Of a stretch of DNA of 25,774 bases, positions 24,352 through 25,774 are shown piece after piece. The stretch's first letter is position 1; each line of letters opens with the position of its first letter. The position numbers and the translations under genes were made by a program. The stretch is from PVC group bacterium (GTDB lineage Bacteria > Verrucomicrobiota > Kiritimatiellia > UBA8416): NCBI GenBank assembly GCA_003567805.1, contig PWYP01000116.1, forward strand, positions 1 to 25,774, given 5' to 3'. The notes beneath the pieces were generated by a model. That model searched no databases. It had not been told where the DNA came from and worked only from the letters and a program-made list of their open reading frames with translations.

Positions 24352-25587
24352 GTGGACTCCGGCGTACTTGATATGGCCGCAATAGAAGAAAGGCTTTTAT
24401 GTGCATTGATGCGAGATGGATGCCAGATTCTCGAAACCTTTTTCAGACAGCACATTCCTGCTTGTTCGCAGGAGCGCAAGGCGGGAGAGCGTCATTATCG
24501 CAAAAGACACTTGCGGGTGCACAGCGTGCTGGGCAAGTTCTCACTCTGGCGCGATTACTTCCATGACGGCAAGCAAGGGCGTGCTCCGCTCGATGAACAC
24601 CTCGGACTCAAGGATGGCGTCACCCCCGGTTTACAAAAACTGATGAGTCGCGCCGGCGCCATGAGCGGATCGTTCAAACTGGCCAGCGAAGATCTCAAAG
24701 CCTATTCACGTCTGAATGTCTCTGACCGTTCAATACAGCGCATGAGCGGTGCCATAGGGCCGAAGATACAAACATGGTTACAGCAAAGAAACACCCCGGA
24801 GCCCGAGCAAGCAGTAGACGTGCTTTACGTAAGTTACGATGCAACCGGTGTGCCCGCTGCCAAGTGTGAAACGCAAGGGCGAAAAGGCAAGCAGTCCGAT
24901 GGATCTTCAAAGAGTCGGGAGGTCAAACTCGGCTGTGTCTTCACGCAAACGAAACTCATCGAGGGCGAACTCCCAGAGCGTGATCCCGATAGCACAACCT
25001 ATATTGCCAGCTTCGATCAAGCTGCCGATTTCGGCGGCCTGATTCGCAAGGAAGCAATGATTCGTGGGATGGGACGTGCAAACAAAACCGTGGTTCTCGG
25101 CGATAGAGCTGCATGGATATGGGAACTCGCACGTGTGAATTTCCCCTCTGCTGTATGTATACTCGATCTCTATCATGCTTTCGAACATGTCAACCAGATC
25201 GCCATGCTCCTGTTCCCGGAACAGTCCCCTGATGCAGGCAACGCCAAAAAGTGGCGTAAATGGCTAACCGAAGATAAAATCGACCACTTTCTCAAAACGG
25301 TCACAAAACTTGCCGATACGAACGCAGAGAAGAAAACCGATGTACTCAAGGCCCTCAATTATTTTATTAAAAATCGTGACCGCATGCTTTATGCAACCTT
25401 CCAGAAAAAAGGCTATTTTGTTGGCTCAGGCGTCGTCGAGGCAGGATGCAAAACCGTTGTCGGAAAACGTGCCAAGCAGTCGGGAATGTTCTGGCACGTC
25501 AAGGGCGCTCAAAACGTTCTTGCTACTCGATGCGCAGTATTGGGGAACCTATTTGACCAATACTGGCAACAACCCAAGGCCGCATGA
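24352..25587 (+). CDS. ISKra4-family DDE transposase (likely C-terminal part of a frameshift fusion)
   Basis: The frame is open from 24277 to the TGA at 25587; the first start-like codon is a GTG at 24352, with no ribosome site, giving 411 residues. DDE-type motifs are visible: SYDATGVPA with the first Asp, VLGDRAAWIWELA and ILDLYHAFEHV with further Asp residues, and GSGVVEAGCKTVVGKR with the Glu, in the order known for ISKra4 transposases. It catalyses excision and integration of the element. The coding-like sequence before the GTG (QQERYRETEAFLSTIRQQYVD) indicates that translation normally enters from the first frame by -1 frameshifting. No truncation is seen. Confidence 0.92.
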   Translation: MDSGVLDMAAIEERLLCALMRDGCQILETFFRQHIPACSQERKAGERHYRKRHLRVHSVLGKFSLWRDYFHDGKQGRAPLDEHLGLKDGVTPGLQKLMSRAGAMSGSFKLASEDLKAYSRLNVSDRSIQRMSGAIGPKIQTWLQQRNTPEPEQAVDVLYVSYDATGVPAAKCETQGRKGKQSDGSSKSREVKLGCVFTQTKLIEGELPERDPDSTTYIASFDQAADFGGLIRKEAMIRGMGRANKTVVLGDRAAWIWELARVNFPSAVCILDLYHAFEHVNQIAMLLFPEQSPDAGNAKKWRKWLTEDKIDHFLKTVTKLADTNAEKKTDVLKALNYFIKNRDRMLYATFQKKGYFVGSGVVEAGCKTVVGKRAKQSGMFWHVKGAQNVLATRCAVLGNLFDQYWQQPKAA

Positions 25588-25599
25588 TTACCTCTCATT

Positions 25600-25621
25600 G
25601 TAACTTTCCTGTCCTGCACCC
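25600..25621 (-). repeat. Right terminal inverted repeat of the IS
   Basis: Read on the minus strand from 25621 it begins GGGTGCAGGACAG, matching the left end at 21 of 22 positions. It lies 12 bases after the transposase stop. Confidence 0.93.
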
Positions 25622-25630
25622 CACCGCACA
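25622..25630. repeat. Target site duplication, right copy
   Basis: CACCGCACA, an exact copy of the 9 bases at 23862-23870. Confidence 0.92.
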
Positions 25631-25636
25631 ACAAAG

Positions 25637-25662
25637 AAAAAAAACACCCGATTTGTAATCGG
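25637..25662 (-). terminator. Intrinsic terminator of an upstream minus-strand unit
   Basis: On the minus strand the stem CCGATT/AATCGG with a 3-base loop (25662-25648) is followed by GTG and eight T (25644-25637). It would end a minus-strand gene lying beyond 25774 and isolate it from secA. Only 6 bases separate the T-run from the right target duplication. Confidence 0.72.
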
Positions 25663-25679
25663 TCAGTTATTGGGGGTGC

Positions 25680-25693
25680 CATAGTTTACTATG
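25680..25693. other. Short palindrome near the window end
   Basis: CATAGT-TT-ACTATG is a perfect inverted repeat with a 2-base centre. The stretch 25663-25774 around it shows no gene that I can support. Confidence 0.4.
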
Positions 25694-25774
25694 AACATCG
25701 GTTTGCCGAGCATTTCTTTTTTTATGCCCAAGTAACGGGCTCATCCGTCAGGCTCTCTTTGATTTGCCATCAAG

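Larger units (their letters stand above)
23871..25621 (+). mobile_element. Complete insertion sequence, ISKra4 family (1751 bp)
   Basis: The borders are defined by 22-base inverted repeats with one mismatch, both starting GGGTGCAGGACAG, and by a perfect 9-base target duplication. Inside are a strong promoter, a small first frame and a DDE transposase frame, both on the plus strand, opposite to secA. The ends starting GGG and the transposase motifs fit the ISKra4 family. Both frames and ends look intact, so the copy is probably recent and potentially active. No accessory genes are carried. Confidence 0.93.

Noticed and set aside
25692..25736. Tiny plus-strand frame of 14 codons after the IS (begins MNIGLPS)
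   Set aside because: Too short, no clear ribosome site and it overlaps palindromic sequence; no support as a gene.
1..25774. CRISPR arrays, tRNA or rRNA genes, phage or toxin-antitoxin modules
   Set aside because: Read for on both strands; no regularly spaced repeats, cloverleaf-like sequence or recognisable module was seen.

Overview
The window looks like a chromosomal segment of a Gram-negative, rod-shaped bacterium. It carries a PBP2-MreD-MreC-MreB elongasome, apolipoprotein N-acyltransferase (Lnt), SecA, periplasmic HtrA-type proteins and a Tat-exported phosphoesterase. The gene mix and the long SecA fit a member of the PVC group (Verrucomicrobiota/Kiritimatiellota type), but this is an impression from gene content and protein style, not a placement. 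UGA, UAA and UAG all end genes here, so the genetic code appears standard.

Layout: positions 1-3764 (minus) hold a cell-shape operon mreB-mreC-mreD-mrdA, with mrdA cut by the window edge. A divergent intergenic region (3765-3930) separates it from a plus-strand run: a double-ACT protein overlapping a UPF0210/DUF711 protein (3931-5900); a UPF0316-type membrane protein (6010-6606); an exported HtrA/Deg-like serine protease directly followed by a paralogue that has lost all three catalytic residues (6744-9874); a Tat-exported 5'-nucleotidase-family enzyme (9981-11600); a NifU C-terminal-domain protein; and two ABC exporter half-transporters (11934-15499). The first half-transporter is interrupted by one in-frame TGA exactly where its partner and the family have glycine. 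The rest of its frame is intact.

From 23721 down to 15574 (minus) runs a tightly packed housekeeping series: secA, lnt, prfB, yicC, gmk and a stand-alone PPC decarboxylase (coaC). prfB carries the classical programmed +1 frameshift at an internal UGA. Between prfB and yicC lies about 270 bases of non-coding, hairpin- and repeat-rich sequence of unknown nature.

Upstream of secA sits a complete insertion sequence of the ISKra4 type, 1751 bases (23871-25621). It has 22-base terminal inverted repeats beginning GGG, one mismatch between them, and a perfect 9-base target duplication. Its two reading frames overlap across an A AAA AAC slippery heptamer followed by a stem-loop, which suggests a transposase made by -1 frameshifting. 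The element landed just downstream of an intrinsic terminator of the preceding minus-strand unit and left 149 bases in front of secA.

I found no wholly new system. The observations most worth checking are the TGA in the ABC transporter, the apparent -1 frameshift in the IS, the active/dead protease pair and the structured prfB-yicC intergenic sequence.
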